DNA from: Caballeronia telluris
GTDB lineage: Bacteria; Pseudomonadota; Gammaproteobacteria; Burkholderiales; Burkholderiaceae
Direction of reading: 5' to 3'
Assembly: GCF_001544495.1 (NCBI RefSeq)
Contig: NZ_FCNZ02000023.1
Location: forward strand, 1 to 64,000
DNA: 64,000 nt
The notes beneath the pieces are model-generated. The model was given only the letters and a program-made list of their open reading frames with translations. It had not been told where the DNA came from and made no database searches. Below are positions 44,553-53,237 of the stretch, piece by piece (position 1 is the first letter of the stretch; each line of letters opens with the position of its first letter). Made by a program: the position numbers and the translations under genes.

Positions 44553-45326
44553 TCACCAGCAGATATACCCGCCGTCCGCGACCACTATCGATCCCGTCAT
44601 GAGGCTCGCAGCGTCGCTCGCGAGGAAAAGAACGACGGATGCGATTTCGTCCGGGCGTCCCAGACGCCCCATCGGCGTGCCGCCGACCCAGTACTGCCGC
44701 AAGTTCGGATCCATCGAAACCTTTCTGACCAGATCGGTATCGATGTAAGTCGGCGCGACGGCGTTCACCCGGACGCCCCGCGACGCCCATTCGACCGCGA
44801 GCGAGCGCGTCAAATGATGCACAGCCGCCTTCGACGCGTTGTAGTTCACTTGCTCCTGCGGCCGCGTCGCGATGAATCCGGCCATCGACCCGACGTTTAC
44901 GATCGAGCCGCTACCTCGCTCGAGCATCGATTTACCGAACGAGCGGCAGCATCGGAACAGGCCGTTCAGGTTCACGTCGAGCACCTTGTTCCACACCGCG
45001 TCCGACATCGTCTCGGCCGGCACATTTGAGATCGCGATGCCTGCGTTGTTGACGAGAATGTCGACCGCGCCGAATCGAGTTGCGATGTCATCGTGGACGC
45101 GTTGCGGCGCCGCCGGGTCGGTTACGTCGAAACGCACGCCATGAGCAGTGAAACCGAGGTCCGATAGCGAACCGAGGGCAGCTCCGAGCGCATCGGGGTC
45201 GAGGTCGGTCAACACGACTTGCGCGCCGGCCTCGGCGAGCGCGTGCGCCGTTGCGTAGCCGATGCCGCGCGCCGCGCCCGTCACCACCGCCCGCTTGCCT
45301 TCGAGGCTGAATTTATCGAGATACAT
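44553..45326 (-). CDS. SDR-family polyol dehydrogenase, last gene of the operon
   Basis: A 257-residue classical SDR: TGAARGIG, NNAG, catalytic serine in NVGSMAGF and YNASKAAV. It ends in GGYICW, an ending common in arabinitol- and ribitol-type SDR dehydrogenases. It is the last gene of the minus-strand operon that starts at 54746 and lies 24 bases after the previous SDR. It probably oxidises a polyol or deoxy-sugar imported by the ABC system. Confidence 0.88.
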   Translation of the reverse strand: MYLDKFSLEGKRAVVTGAARGIGYATAHALAEAGAQVVLTDLDPDALGAALGSLSDLGFTAHGVRFDVTDPAAPQRVHDDIATRFGAVDILVNNAGIAISNVPAETMSDAVWNKVLDVNLNGLFRCCRSFGKSMLERGSGSIVNVGSMAGFIATRPQEQVNYNASKAAVHHLTRSLAVEWASRGVRVNAVAPTYIDTDLVRKVSMDPNLRQYWVGGTPMGRLGRPDEIASVVLFLASDAASLMTGSIVVADGGYICW

Positions 45327-45350
45327 GGAACGCTCTGCTCAGGAAAGGAG

Positions 45351-46112
45351 TTAGCTCAACACGATCCCACCGCAGACGTTGAGTGTCTGACCCGTGACGA
45401 AGGCCGACGCGTCCGAGGCGAAGAAGCACACGGGCCCGGCGACATCCTCGGGCTGCCCGAGCCGCGCGAGCGCGGTCTTGTCGATCCACTTCTGCGCGAT
45501 GGCCGGATCTTCGAGATTGGTGCGCCCCATGTCGGTCACAATGATGCCCGGGCAGACCGCGTTCGCCGTGATGCCGAACGGACCGACTTCCTGCGCGAGC
45601 ACGCGCGTGAAGCCCATGACGGCCGCTTTCGATGCAGAATAGTGCGCCTGCAAAGGCGCGCCATGCTTGCCGCCGATCGACGCAATATTCACGATGCGTC
45701 CGTAGCGCCTCGCCTTCATGTGCGGCAACAAAGCCTGCGTCACCAGAAACGTGCCTTTCGCGTTGACGTCGAGGACCGCGTCCCACTCGCTTTCGTCGAG
45801 CTCGTCGACCGAGCGCGCGATCAGGATGCCCGCGTTGTTCACGACGGCGTCGATCTGCCCGGCCCGTGCGATCGCTGCCGCGACCATATCGGTTACCTGC
45901 TGCTTGTTGCTGACGTCGGCCGACAGCGCGAACGCTCGTCGCGACTTGCCGCGAATCTCCTCCGCAACGCCCTCCAGCAGATCCCGCTGCCGCTCGATGT
46001 CGTTGACGACGACGTCGAAGCCGTCGTCCGCCAGCCCCAGTGCGAGCGCCCTTCCAATGCCCCTGCTTGCGCCCGTGACGAGCGCGATGCGTCCGTTCGA
46101 TGATTTGACCAT
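45351..46112 (-). CDS. SDR-family 3-oxoacyl-reductase-like dehydrogenase
   Basis: A 253-residue classical SDR with TGASRGIG, NNAG, the serine in NIASIGGKHG and YSASKAAV. It is closer to FabG-like sugar and acyl reductases than to its neighbour. It belongs to the ABC/Aco-type operon, with the other SDR immediately downstream. Two successive dehydrogenations of a polyol would give a diketone or acyloin suitable for the AcoABC proteins. That order of steps is an inference. Confidence 0.88.
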   Translation of the reverse strand: MVKSSNGRIALVTGASRGIGRALALGLADDGFDVVVNDIERQRDLLEGVAEEIRGKSRRAFALSADVSNKQQVTDMVAAAIARAGQIDAVVNNAGILIARSVDELDESEWDAVLDVNAKGTFLVTQALLPHMKARRYGRIVNIASIGGKHGAPLQAHYSASKAAVMGFTRVLAQEVGPFGITANAVCPGIIVTDMGRTNLEDPAIAQKWIDKTALARLGQPEDVAGPVCFFASDASAFVTGQTLNVCGGIVLS

Positions 46113-46163
46113 GATGTCCTCGTCTCCTGACTGATTGTGTCTTCGATCGCGTCTGCCGCGCGT

Positions 46164-47177
46164 TCAGCGGAAGAAGCGAATCTCGCCGCGCAGGACCGCC
46201 AGGCCGACGGCCGCGACCATCACGACGCCACGCACGATGTTCTGGAGATAAAACGGGGCGCCGATCAGATTCAGGCCGTTGTCGAGCATGCCGATGATCA
46301 CCACGCCGACGAGCGTGCCTTGAATCGTCGCGCGGCCGGGCTTGAACGCGGTCATGCCGAGGAACACGGCGGTCAGGCTGTCCATGAGGTAGGCGTCGCC
46401 CGCGCCGGACTGGCCGGTGCCGAGTCGCGCAGTCAGCATCACGCCGCCGAGCGCGGCGCCCGCGGCCGAGAGCACCAGCGCCGTGACGCGCGCGCGGTTC
46501 ACCTTGATGCCCGACAGGCGCGCCGCCTGAATGTTCGCGCCCGTCGCAATGACGCTACGCCCGAGACGCGTGCGGTTCAGCAGCACGTAGAAGACGAACA
46601 CCGTCACGAGCGCGATGACGATCGGCATCGGTACCACGCCGAACACGGTGCCTTTGGCGATCGCGTAGAAGCTGTCAGGCATGGTCGCGTAGATCGAGTC
46701 GCCGCCGGTGTAGGCGTAATTCACGCCGAGAGCGATCGGCCCCATTGCCAACGTCGCGATCAGCGAGGGGATGCGCAGCACGGTCACGAGCAGGCCATTG
46801 ATCAGTCCTATTGCGACGCCGGATAACAACGCGACCGCGATCGCAACCGGCACCGACTGATGCGCCAGCACCAACATACCGGCAACAAGCACGCCTGCAA
46901 GACTCGCGGCCTGTCCGATCGAAAGATCGAATTCGCCACTCGCGACGGCCACGGTTAGCCCGGACGAGATGACCATCAGCACGGAGATTTGCACCAGCAC
47001 GTTGCTGATGTTGTCGAGCGAGACGAAGCGATCCGTGCCGAGCGCGAACGCAATGAAAATGATCACGGCGGCCGCGACCGTGCCCCACCGGCTCGCGAGC
47101 TGACTGAAGTCGATAGAGCGCTGCGCGTGCGCGACGGTTTCGTCGGGTCTTTTAGCGGCCAAGGTCTGTCCTTTCAT
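46164..47177 (-). CDS. Ribose-type ABC transporter permease
   Basis: A 337-residue RbsC/XylH-family inner membrane permease with about ten hydrophobic segments. It shows the GEFDLSIGQAASLAGVLVAGML and LGVNYAYTGGDSIYATMP segments and the conserved LLNRTRLGRSVIATGANIQAARLSGIKV cytoplasmic loop that contacts the ATPase. Its ATG lies 2 bases beyond the ATPase stop (47177 against 47179). One permease suggests a homodimer, as in ribose importers. Confidence 0.93.
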   Translation of the reverse strand: MKGQTLAAKRPDETVAHAQRSIDFSQLASRWGTVAAAVIIFIAFALGTDRFVSLDNISNVLVQISVLMVISSGLTVAVASGEFDLSIGQAASLAGVLVAGMLVLAHQSVPVAIAVALLSGVAIGLINGLLVTVLRIPSLIATLAMGPIALGVNYAYTGGDSIYATMPDSFYAIAKGTVFGVVPMPIVIALVTVFVFYVLLNRTRLGRSVIATGANIQAARLSGIKVNRARVTALVLSAAGAALGGVMLTARLGTGQSGAGDAYLMDSLTAVFLGMTAFKPGRATIQGTLVGVVIIGMLDNGLNLIGAPFYLQNIVRGVVMVAAVGLAVLRGEIRFFR

Positions 47178-47178
47178 T

Positions 47179-48696
47179 TCAGTTCACCTCGAGCAAAAGT
47201 CTTGCTTCAGAAAATTCGGTGCGGTCGAGACATTCGCCCACCACGCCATCGGCGATGCAGTAGATGCGATCGCATAGCTTCAACATTTCCTCGAACTCGG
47301 CGCTCGCGATCAGCACGCTCGCGCCCGCCTTGACCAGTTCGTGAATCAGCGCGTAGATCTCCGCCTTGCTGCCGACATCGACGCCTTCGGTCGGATTGTC
47401 GAGCAGCAGCAGCGGTTTCCTCCCGGCGTCGCTTCGTCCCATGCGGATCAGCCAGCGTCCGAACGCGACCTTCTGCTGATTGCCGCCGGAAAGCTGCAAA
47501 ACGTCCTGGCCGATACCGCTGCACTTGATACCGAGCTGCGCGACGGCATCGTGCGCGAGAGTGCGCGTCAGCGTCTGCTGCATGAAGCCACTGCGGCTTG
47601 TCTGGCCGAGCGCGCCCGTCATCAGGTTCTCCTCGACCGTCAGTCCGGGAAACAGCGCCTTGCGCAAGCGTTCATCGGCAACGAGATACACGCCGCGATC
47701 GATCGCTTCGGCGACGTCGCGCGGAAACCCCCGCTCGCCGTTAACGACGCAGTCGCCTTCGACCTTCGCGCTCACCGAGCCGGCGAGCGCTTCCAGCACG
47801 CCCGTCTGTCCCGCCCCCATCACGCCCGCGATGCCGACGATCTCGCCCGCGTGCACGACGAGATTCGGCACCTCCAGATGGCCGATGCGCGCGTTATGAA
47901 TGCGCGTCGCGACGGCATCGTAGGAAGCAGACGACGCCCAATGCTGATCCTCGATCCTGCGCCCGACCATCAGATGCACGACTTCCTGCAGCGTCGTATC
48001 GGTGACGAGGCCGTCGTGCACCTTCTCGCCGTCCTTGAGCACGGCGACGCGGTCGCATTGCTCGAAGATCTCGTTCAGATGATGCGAAATGAACAGGATC
48101 GACAGCCCGTGCGACTTCAGATCGCGCAGGAAACTAAAGAGCTTGCGGCTTTCGTTGAGCGTGAGCGAGGCCGTGGGTTCGTCGAGGATCAGGATCGCGG
48201 GCTCGCTCACCAGTGCCTTCAGGATGTCGAGAATCTTGTTTTCGCCGAGCGTCAGGTCGCCGCATTCGGTATCGAGATCGATGTCGATGCCAAAGCGCTG
48301 TGCGAAGCGGCTCGCTTCGGCCCGTAGCGCGCGCGAACGGATCAGTCCGCCTGAGAGCGGCTCGCGTCCGAGCATGATGTTTTCAGCTGCGGTCAGCGTC
48401 GAAATCACGGCGATCTGCTGGTGCGCGACCGCGATCCCTGAAGCGAGCGCATCGCCGACGCTGCGCATCGATACCGGCTTGCCGTCGATCGACAGCGTGC
48501 CAGCGTCAGCCTGTTGCGCGCCGCAGATGATCTTGACGAGCGTCGATTTTCCCGCGCCATTGGCACCGACGAGCGCGAGCATTTCACCGCCCCACAGGTC
48601 GAGATCGACGCTGCGCAGCGCCGGGTTGCCGTGGAAGCTCTTCGCCACGCCGCGCGCGGACAGGCGAGGCGTGCCCTTTGCCAGAGTGTCATTCAT
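47179..48696 (-). CDS. Ribose-type ABC transporter ATPase with two nucleotide-binding domains
   Basis: A 505-residue RbsA/XylG-type tandem ATPase. Domain 1 has Walker A GANGAGKST, a degenerate signature (LTLGENKILD in place of LSGGQ) and LILDEPTAS. Domain 2 has the good signature LSGGNQQKV, but its Walker B reads LLLLDNPTEG, so the catalytic glutamate is N434. One competent site would remain (domain 1 Walker B with domain 2 signature). AGGAGA supports ATG 48696. The longer frame upstream is in the untranslated leader. Confidence 0.92.
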   Translation of the reverse strand: MNDTLAKGTPRLSARGVAKSFHGNPALRSVDLDLWGGEMLALVGANGAGKSTLVKIICGAQQADAGTLSIDGKPVSMRSVGDALASGIAVAHQQIAVISTLTAAENIMLGREPLSGGLIRSRALRAEASRFAQRFGIDIDLDTECGDLTLGENKILDILKALVSEPAILILDEPTASLTLNESRKLFSFLRDLKSHGLSILFISHHLNEIFEQCDRVAVLKDGEKVHDGLVTDTTLQEVVHLMVGRRIEDQHWASSASYDAVATRIHNARIGHLEVPNLVVHAGEIVGIAGVMGAGQTGVLEALAGSVSAKVEGDCVVNGERGFPRDVAEAIDRGVYLVADERLRKALFPGLTVEENLMTGALGQTSRSGFMQQTLTRTLAHDAVAQLGIKCSGIGQDVLQLSGGNQQKVAFGRWLIRMGRSDAGRKPLLLLDNPTEGVDVGSKAEIYALIHELVKAGASVLIASAEFEEMLKLCDRIYCIADGVVGECLDRTEFSEARLLLEVN

Positions 48697-48752
48697 GTGT
48701 CTGTCTCCTGACACGACGGGCCGGCGCGAGCATCGCGCCGGCCCGTCGCACA

Positions 48753-49862
48753 CTACATGCCGGCCACGGCGCGATCGCGATAAATGTAGTACAGGTCTTT
48801 TGCGTTATAGGTCGGCTCACCCGGCGCCGGGATGTTCACGCCGCGCACGAGCAGCGGCGCAGGGAATTCGACAGTCGGCACGGGCACGAGCTTCTTTGCA
48901 TCGCCGCCCTTCGCCACGATCTCGTTGATGAGCCAGCCGGTGTAGGCGCCCCACACTTCGAACGCCTGCGCCGTCGTGCAGACCAGTGGATAGTTCGGTT
49001 TGCGCATGCGGTCGAGCGCCGTCGGATGCCCATCGTGGCCGATCACCATGATCTTGTCCTGCATGCCGCGCGACGCGACGACTTCGGCTGCAGCCATCGC
49101 AGGCTCGTCCCACGGACACCAGATCACGTCGAGATCCTTGCCGTAGGTCGTCAGCCAGTCGTTCACGGTGTTCTGCGTGGCCTCGTAGAAGCCCGAGTAC
49201 TGGATGACCCGCTCGTTCTTCATCGTGATCCACTCGTTTTCCGTCAACGCCGTCTTCATCACCTTGCCGCGCTTGCGGGTGCCGTGGTGGAAGTTCGCGA
49301 TCACTGCGCACATGTTGGCCTTGGTCTTGCCCTGCGCCAGAAGCGTGTCGATCATGAACTGAGAGGTCTGCGCGCTCATCGCGTAGTTATTGCTCGTGAT
49401 GTCCGCGATGGCGGGCGCCTGCCAGCCCGAGTCGAGGCTGAAGAACGGAATCTTCGAAGCAGTGAGGTGATCGAGCGCGCTCTTCGCCGCCGTGAGCGTG
49501 CCGTACAGTACGAGAATCGCGTCGGACTTCGCGGTGATCGCATCCTCGATCTGGCTGACGAGCTGTCCCGGATCGCCCTTCGCATCGGTCTGCTTGATCT
49601 GCCACGTCTTGTCGAGACCCGCCTTCTTGAGCCACTGCTGGAATCCGGCCCACGATCGCTGGTCGGATTGCGCAGACATCTGCTGCGCGACGACCGCGAT
49701 GCGCATCGGCTTGCCGCCACCCGCCGACGATGCCGGCGTCTGCGCCTGCGCCGACGTCGAGCCGAACAACATCTGCGCGAACTGCGTGCCGCCGATCGCG
49801 GCCGCCATGCCGAGCATCCGGCGGCGGGAGAACTCGGGTTCCTGGCTGTTGCTGTCTTCCAT
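48753..49862 (-). CDS. Sugar-type ABC solute-binding protein
   Basis: A 369-residue periplasmic binding protein of the ribose/galactose (type I) fold. A Tat leader is visible: SRRRMLGMAAAIGG at residues 12-25, cleavage near SAQAQT. The body has SQIEDAITAKSDAILVL, DSGWQAPAIADITSNNYAM and VIGHDGHPTALDRM. Tat export of a binding protein is uncommon and suggests cytoplasmic folding. It heads the importer genes; the ligand is unknown and probably a sugar alcohol or deoxy-sugar. Confidence 0.9.
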   Translation of the reverse strand: MEDSNSQEPEFSRRRMLGMAAAIGGTQFAQMLFGSTSAQAQTPASSAGGGKPMRIAVVAQQMSAQSDQRSWAGFQQWLKKAGLDKTWQIKQTDAKGDPGQLVSQIEDAITAKSDAILVLYGTLTAAKSALDHLTASKIPFFSLDSGWQAPAIADITSNNYAMSAQTSQFMIDTLLAQGKTKANMCAVIANFHHGTRKRGKVMKTALTENEWITMKNERVIQYSGFYEATQNTVNDWLTTYGKDLDVIWCPWDEPAMAAAEVVASRGMQDKIMVIGHDGHPTALDRMRKPNYPLVCTTAQAFEVWGAYTGWLINEIVAKGGDAKKLVPVPTVEFPAPLLVRGVNIPAPGEPTYNAKDLYYIYRDRAVAGM

Positions 49863-49895
49863 GTTACGTCTCCTGTTTTCTAGTTCGAGTGCGTG

Positions 49896-51176
49896 TCATA
49901 CGAAGAGCGCCGCCACCTTCTGCGGTTGATCCCAATGCGGCATGTGACCCGCTTGGGGAATGAAGTGCACGGGAATCTCCGGTCCTGCGCGGCTCGCGTG
50001 ATGCCACGGGATGATCTGGTCGTCTAGCCCCCAGATCACGCGGGCGGGCACGTTCAGCCCGGCCAGTTCGGAGCGGATGTCGATCTGCTGGCGGCCGCCG
50101 CTCACGAGGTTGTCCGCGAGCGCGACGAGCGCGCCGCGTGTGCGGATCGCGTCCGCCATCTGGTCTAGCTGCTGCGCGGACAACAGCGGCGGATTGAGCG
50201 CGGACCGCCGCAGCAGATGCATGAGGCCGCCGCCCTTTTTGACGTGCGCCATGCCGTCGATGAAGTCGTCGTCGATTTCGGTGCCGAGCCCGGCTGGCGC
50301 GATCAGCGTCAGACGCTGCACCTTCGCCTTCAGGATCATGGCGACCTTCGCGGCCACCGCGGCACCGAGCGAATGACCGACGAGTTCGAAGCTGCCGATG
50401 CCGAGGTCGTCGATCAGCGCGGCCATCGCATCGGCCATGCTCGCGACGTCGGCGGAGTCGAAGTCCGTTGCGCCATGCGAAGGCAAGTCCGGCGCGATGA
50501 CGTGCCTGCCGCGGCGTTGCAACTGGCTCGCGAGCGCGGACCACACCTGGGCGTCGCCTGAGAAACCGTGCAGCAGCACGAGGGGCGCGCCCGCCGCGCT
50601 TTGCGGACGCCACTCGCGATAGGCGACGCGTCCGCGCGCCAGATTGCGGTAGAGCACGCCTTCAGCCGGCGCTGCGCTCGCGGCTCCGGCGCCGTTCACG
50701 CGCACCTCCACGTCCTGCCGTTCGATGCGCCCGCGCCGTCCCGTTCCGGCGATGCCGTCGAGCGCGATGCCGCCCTGCCGCGCCGCGCGGCGGGCCGCGG
50801 GCGTCGCGCGAAGGCGAAGCGTGTCGGCGCGGGCGTGGTGGACAACAGCCGCGCGAACCTCGGACGCGGCGGCCGCGGTCTGCGCGACGGCGGCCGCCGG
50901 AACCGGCGCTTCCTCCGGCGCCGCGTTGGCCTCCTCGCCGATCACGTCGTACTCGCCGAGCGGCGCGCCGACATCGACGTCTTCGCCCACGTCCGCGAGA
51001 ATTTGGCGCAGCACGCCGTCCGCGAGCGCGGGCATCTCGACGACGGTCTTGTCCGTTTCAATTTCCACGATGGTCTCGCCCCGCACGAACGAGTCGCCCG
51101 GCCTCTTGAACCACTCGACCACGCGCCCCTGCTCCATCGTCTCGCCGAGGCGCGGCAGCAACAGGGTCTTGCTCAT
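49896..51176 (-). CDS. acoC: AcoC-like lipoyl protein with an a/b hydrolase domain
   Basis: A 426-residue protein built like AcoC of acetoin dehydrogenase. Residues 1-80 are a lipoyl domain with K43 in ETDKTVVE; residues 124-158 are an E1/E3-binding domain (RATPAARRAARQGGIALDGI). After a linker an a/b hydrolase domain (about 172-425) replaces the usual acyltransferase, with the nucleophile S269 in GHSLGAA. It starts at 51176, overlapping the E1-beta stop by ATGA. The true substrate may not be acetoin. Confidence 0.88.
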   Translation of the reverse strand: MSKTLLLPRLGETMEQGRVVEWFKRPGDSFVRGETIVEIETDKTVVEMPALADGVLRQILADVGEDVDVGAPLGEYDVIGEEANAAPEEAPVPAAAVAQTAAAASEVRAAVVHHARADTLRLRATPAARRAARQGGIALDGIAGTGRRGRIERQDVEVRVNGAGAASAAPAEGVLYRNLARGRVAYREWRPQSAAGAPLVLLHGFSGDAQVWSALASQLQRRGRHVIAPDLPSHGATDFDSADVASMADAMAALIDDLGIGSFELVGHSLGAAVAAKVAMILKAKVQRLTLIAPAGLGTEIDDDFIDGMAHVKKGGGLMHLLRRSALNPPLLSAQQLDQMADAIRTRGALVALADNLVSGGRQQIDIRSELAGLNVPARVIWGLDDQIIPWHHASRAGPEIPVHFIPQAGHMPHWDQPQKVAALFV

Positions 51177-52156
51177 GCGGGCACCATGCTGGAAATCATG
51201 TCGACGATCAGTTGCGTGGTCGGAATGCTCGCGCTTTCGAGCGCCGGCGACACCGAAATCGGCACGTCTTCGCCGGCCAGTCGCAGCACCGGATCTTCGA
51301 GGAAGTCGAAGCATTCCTCCGAGATGCGCGCCGCGATTTCCGACGCGACGCCGCACGTCGATGCCGCTTCCGTGACCACGACCGCGCGCCCCGTTCGATT
51401 CACCGACGCCGCGACCGTCTCCATGTCGAGCGGATTGAGCGTTCGCAGATCGATCACCTCCACGTCGACGCCGTTTTGCGCCAGTTGCTCGGCGGCGTCC
51501 AGCGCGACATGCACCATCCGCGAATAGGTGACGAGCGTGACGTCGCCGCCGGTGCGACGGATCGCAGCTTTGCCCCACGGCGCGATGGGCGCCGTTAGGT
51601 CCGCGTCTTCCTTGCGCGCGTACAGCGCCTTGTGCTCGATAAATACGACCGGATCGGGCAAGGTCAGGCTGTGACGCAACAGGTGATACGCGTCGGAGGC
51701 CGTGGCGGGCATCACGAGACGCAAGCCGGGTGTATGCATCACGAGCGCTTCGAGACTCTGCGAATGCTGCGCGCCTGCCGAGCGCCCGGTGCCGCCTTGC
51801 GTGCGCAAGACCATCGGCACACCGATTTGGCCGCCGAACATGTAGCGGATCTTCGCGGCCTGGTTGCCGACCTGATCCATCGTCATGCCGAGAAAGTCCA
51901 CGTACATCAGTTCCGCGACGGGCCGCAGGCCGGTCATCGCGGCGCCCACGGCCGCGCCGACGATAGCCGGTTCGCTGATCGGCGTGTCGATCATCCGCTC
52001 GGCGCCGAACTCCTTGATCAGGTCTTTCGTGACGCCATATGCGCCGCCGTAGACGCCCACTTCCTCGCCGATAACGACGATGGTGTCGTCGGCCTGCATC
52101 GCGTCGCGCAAGGCTTGCCGGAGCGCATCGCGATAGGTGATCCGGGTGAGGCTCAT
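51173..52156 (-). CDS. acoB: 2-oxoacid/acetoin dehydrogenase E1 beta subunit
   Basis: A 327-residue transketolase-like beta subunit of a thiamine-diphosphate dehydrogenase. Landmarks are GEEVGVYGGAYGVTKDL, DTPISEPAIVGAAVGAAMTGLRPVAE and the GGTGRSAGAQHSQSLEA loop. The start at 52156 is preferred because an earlier in-frame ATG (52228) lies in the E1-alpha 3' end. It overlaps the AcoC gene by ATGA and pairs with the alpha subunit immediately upstream. Confidence 0.9.
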   Translation of the reverse strand: MSLTRITYRDALRQALRDAMQADDTIVVIGEEVGVYGGAYGVTKDLIKEFGAERMIDTPISEPAIVGAAVGAAMTGLRPVAELMYVDFLGMTMDQVGNQAAKIRYMFGGQIGVPMVLRTQGGTGRSAGAQHSQSLEALVMHTPGLRLVMPATASDAYHLLRHSLTLPDPVVFIEHKALYARKEDADLTAPIAPWGKAAIRRTGGDVTLVTYSRMVHVALDAAEQLAQNGVDVEVIDLRTLNPLDMETVAASVNRTGRAVVVTEAASTCGVASEIAARISEECFDFLEDPVLRLAGEDVPISVSPALESASIPTTQLIVDMISSMVPA

Positions 52157-52160
52157 CGTG

Positions 52161-53183
52161 TCAGCTCCTTGCCAGCACGCGTTCGAGGCGCGTGCGTACG
52201 GGTTCCGGTTTCGGTTCGCCAACGCCATAGACGTCCTCGAACATCGTGTCGAGCGCAGGCGAGGCCGAGTCCGCGGTGAAGTCGATCGCGGCGCTCATCT
52301 CGCGGCTGATTTCCGCGTCGAGCGCGTCGATCTGCTCGCCGCTCGCGAGCTTGCGTTCGATCAGCGTCGAGCGCGCGCGGACGATCGGATCCCGCTTGCG
52401 TCCGGTCTCTTCCTCGTCTGCGCTGCGGTATGGACTCTTGTCCATGCGGCCGTGGCCAAAGAAGCGGAAGCACGAAATCGCCATGAAGCCGGGCTTGCCG
52501 GCGCGAGCGCCCGACACGAGGTCTTCGGCCACCTTCAGAACGTCCTCGACGTCCTCGCCATCGACCATGCCGGTGCGCAGTCCGAACGCCTCGGCGCGCT
52601 TGTCGAACGCGGTGGAACGCGTCGCCTTGTCGATCCGCGTGCCCATGCCGTACTGGTTGTTGATGCAGACGAACAGCACCGGCAGGTCCCACAGCGCCGC
52701 CATGTTCATGCTCTCGTAGAGGATGCCCTGCTGCATTGCGCCGTCGCCGAAGAACGCCACCGACACCGCGTTCTTCTTCAGTAGCTTGTAGCTCAGTCCT
52801 GCGCCGACGACATGCGAGATGCCGCCGCCGACGATCGCGTTCGCGCCGAGATGGCCGAGCGCCATGTCGGCGATATGCATTGAGCCGCCCTTGCCCCGGC
52901 AGTAACCCGTCGCCTTGCCGCCGATCTCGGCCATCATCCGGTCCGGCTCCGCGCCGCGCGCGAGGAAGATGCCGTGGCCGCGATGGTGTGTCGTGAAACT
53001 ATCCTGCGGCTGCAACGCGCCGACGACACCGGCCGCCGCGCCCTCCTCGCCGATGGAAAGATGAAGCATCGAACCGGCCGACAGTTCGCGCGCATAGAGT
53101 TCGGCGACATGCTCCTCGAACGTCCTGATGCGGCGCATCGTGCGGTAAAGGTCTAGCAATGGAGGCTTGGATTGCGAAAGCAT
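52161..53183 (-). CDS. acoA: 2-oxoacid/acetoin dehydrogenase E1 alpha subunit
   Basis: A 340-residue alpha subunit with the thiamine diphosphate motif GDGAMQQG (GDG at 146-148) extending to NN at 175-176. The N-terminal half has YRTMRRIRTFEEHV and SIGEEGAAAGVVGAL; the THHRGHGIFLARG and GKGGSMHIADM loops are intact. With AcoB it decarboxylates or cleaves a 2-oxo compound and loads the acyl group on the AcoC lipoyl arm. No E3 (lipoamide dehydrogenase) gene is present, so a housekeeping E3 must serve. Confidence 0.92.
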   Translation of the reverse strand: MLSQSKPPLLDLYRTMRRIRTFEEHVAELYARELSAGSMLHLSIGEEGAAAGVVGALQPQDSFTTHHRGHGIFLARGAEPDRMMAEIGGKATGYCRGKGGSMHIADMALGHLGANAIVGGGISHVVGAGLSYKLLKKNAVSVAFFGDGAMQQGILYESMNMAALWDLPVLFVCINNQYGMGTRIDKATRSTAFDKRAEAFGLRTGMVDGEDVEDVLKVAEDLVSGARAGKPGFMAISCFRFFGHGRMDKSPYRSADEEETGRKRDPIVRARSTLIERKLASGEQIDALDAEISREMSAAIDFTADSASPALDTMFEDVYGVGEPKPEPVRTRLERVLARS

Positions 53184-53237
53184 GGTCTCGACTCTGATTG
53201 AGGGTTCTCGATAAATGAGCGGATCGGCGTCTTCGGA

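Noticed and set aside
44553..46112. The two SDR genes as fatty acid synthesis fabG
   Set aside because: They lie in a sugar-importer/kinase operon without acp or fabD/F genes, and one ends in the GGYICW tail of polyol dehydrogenases.
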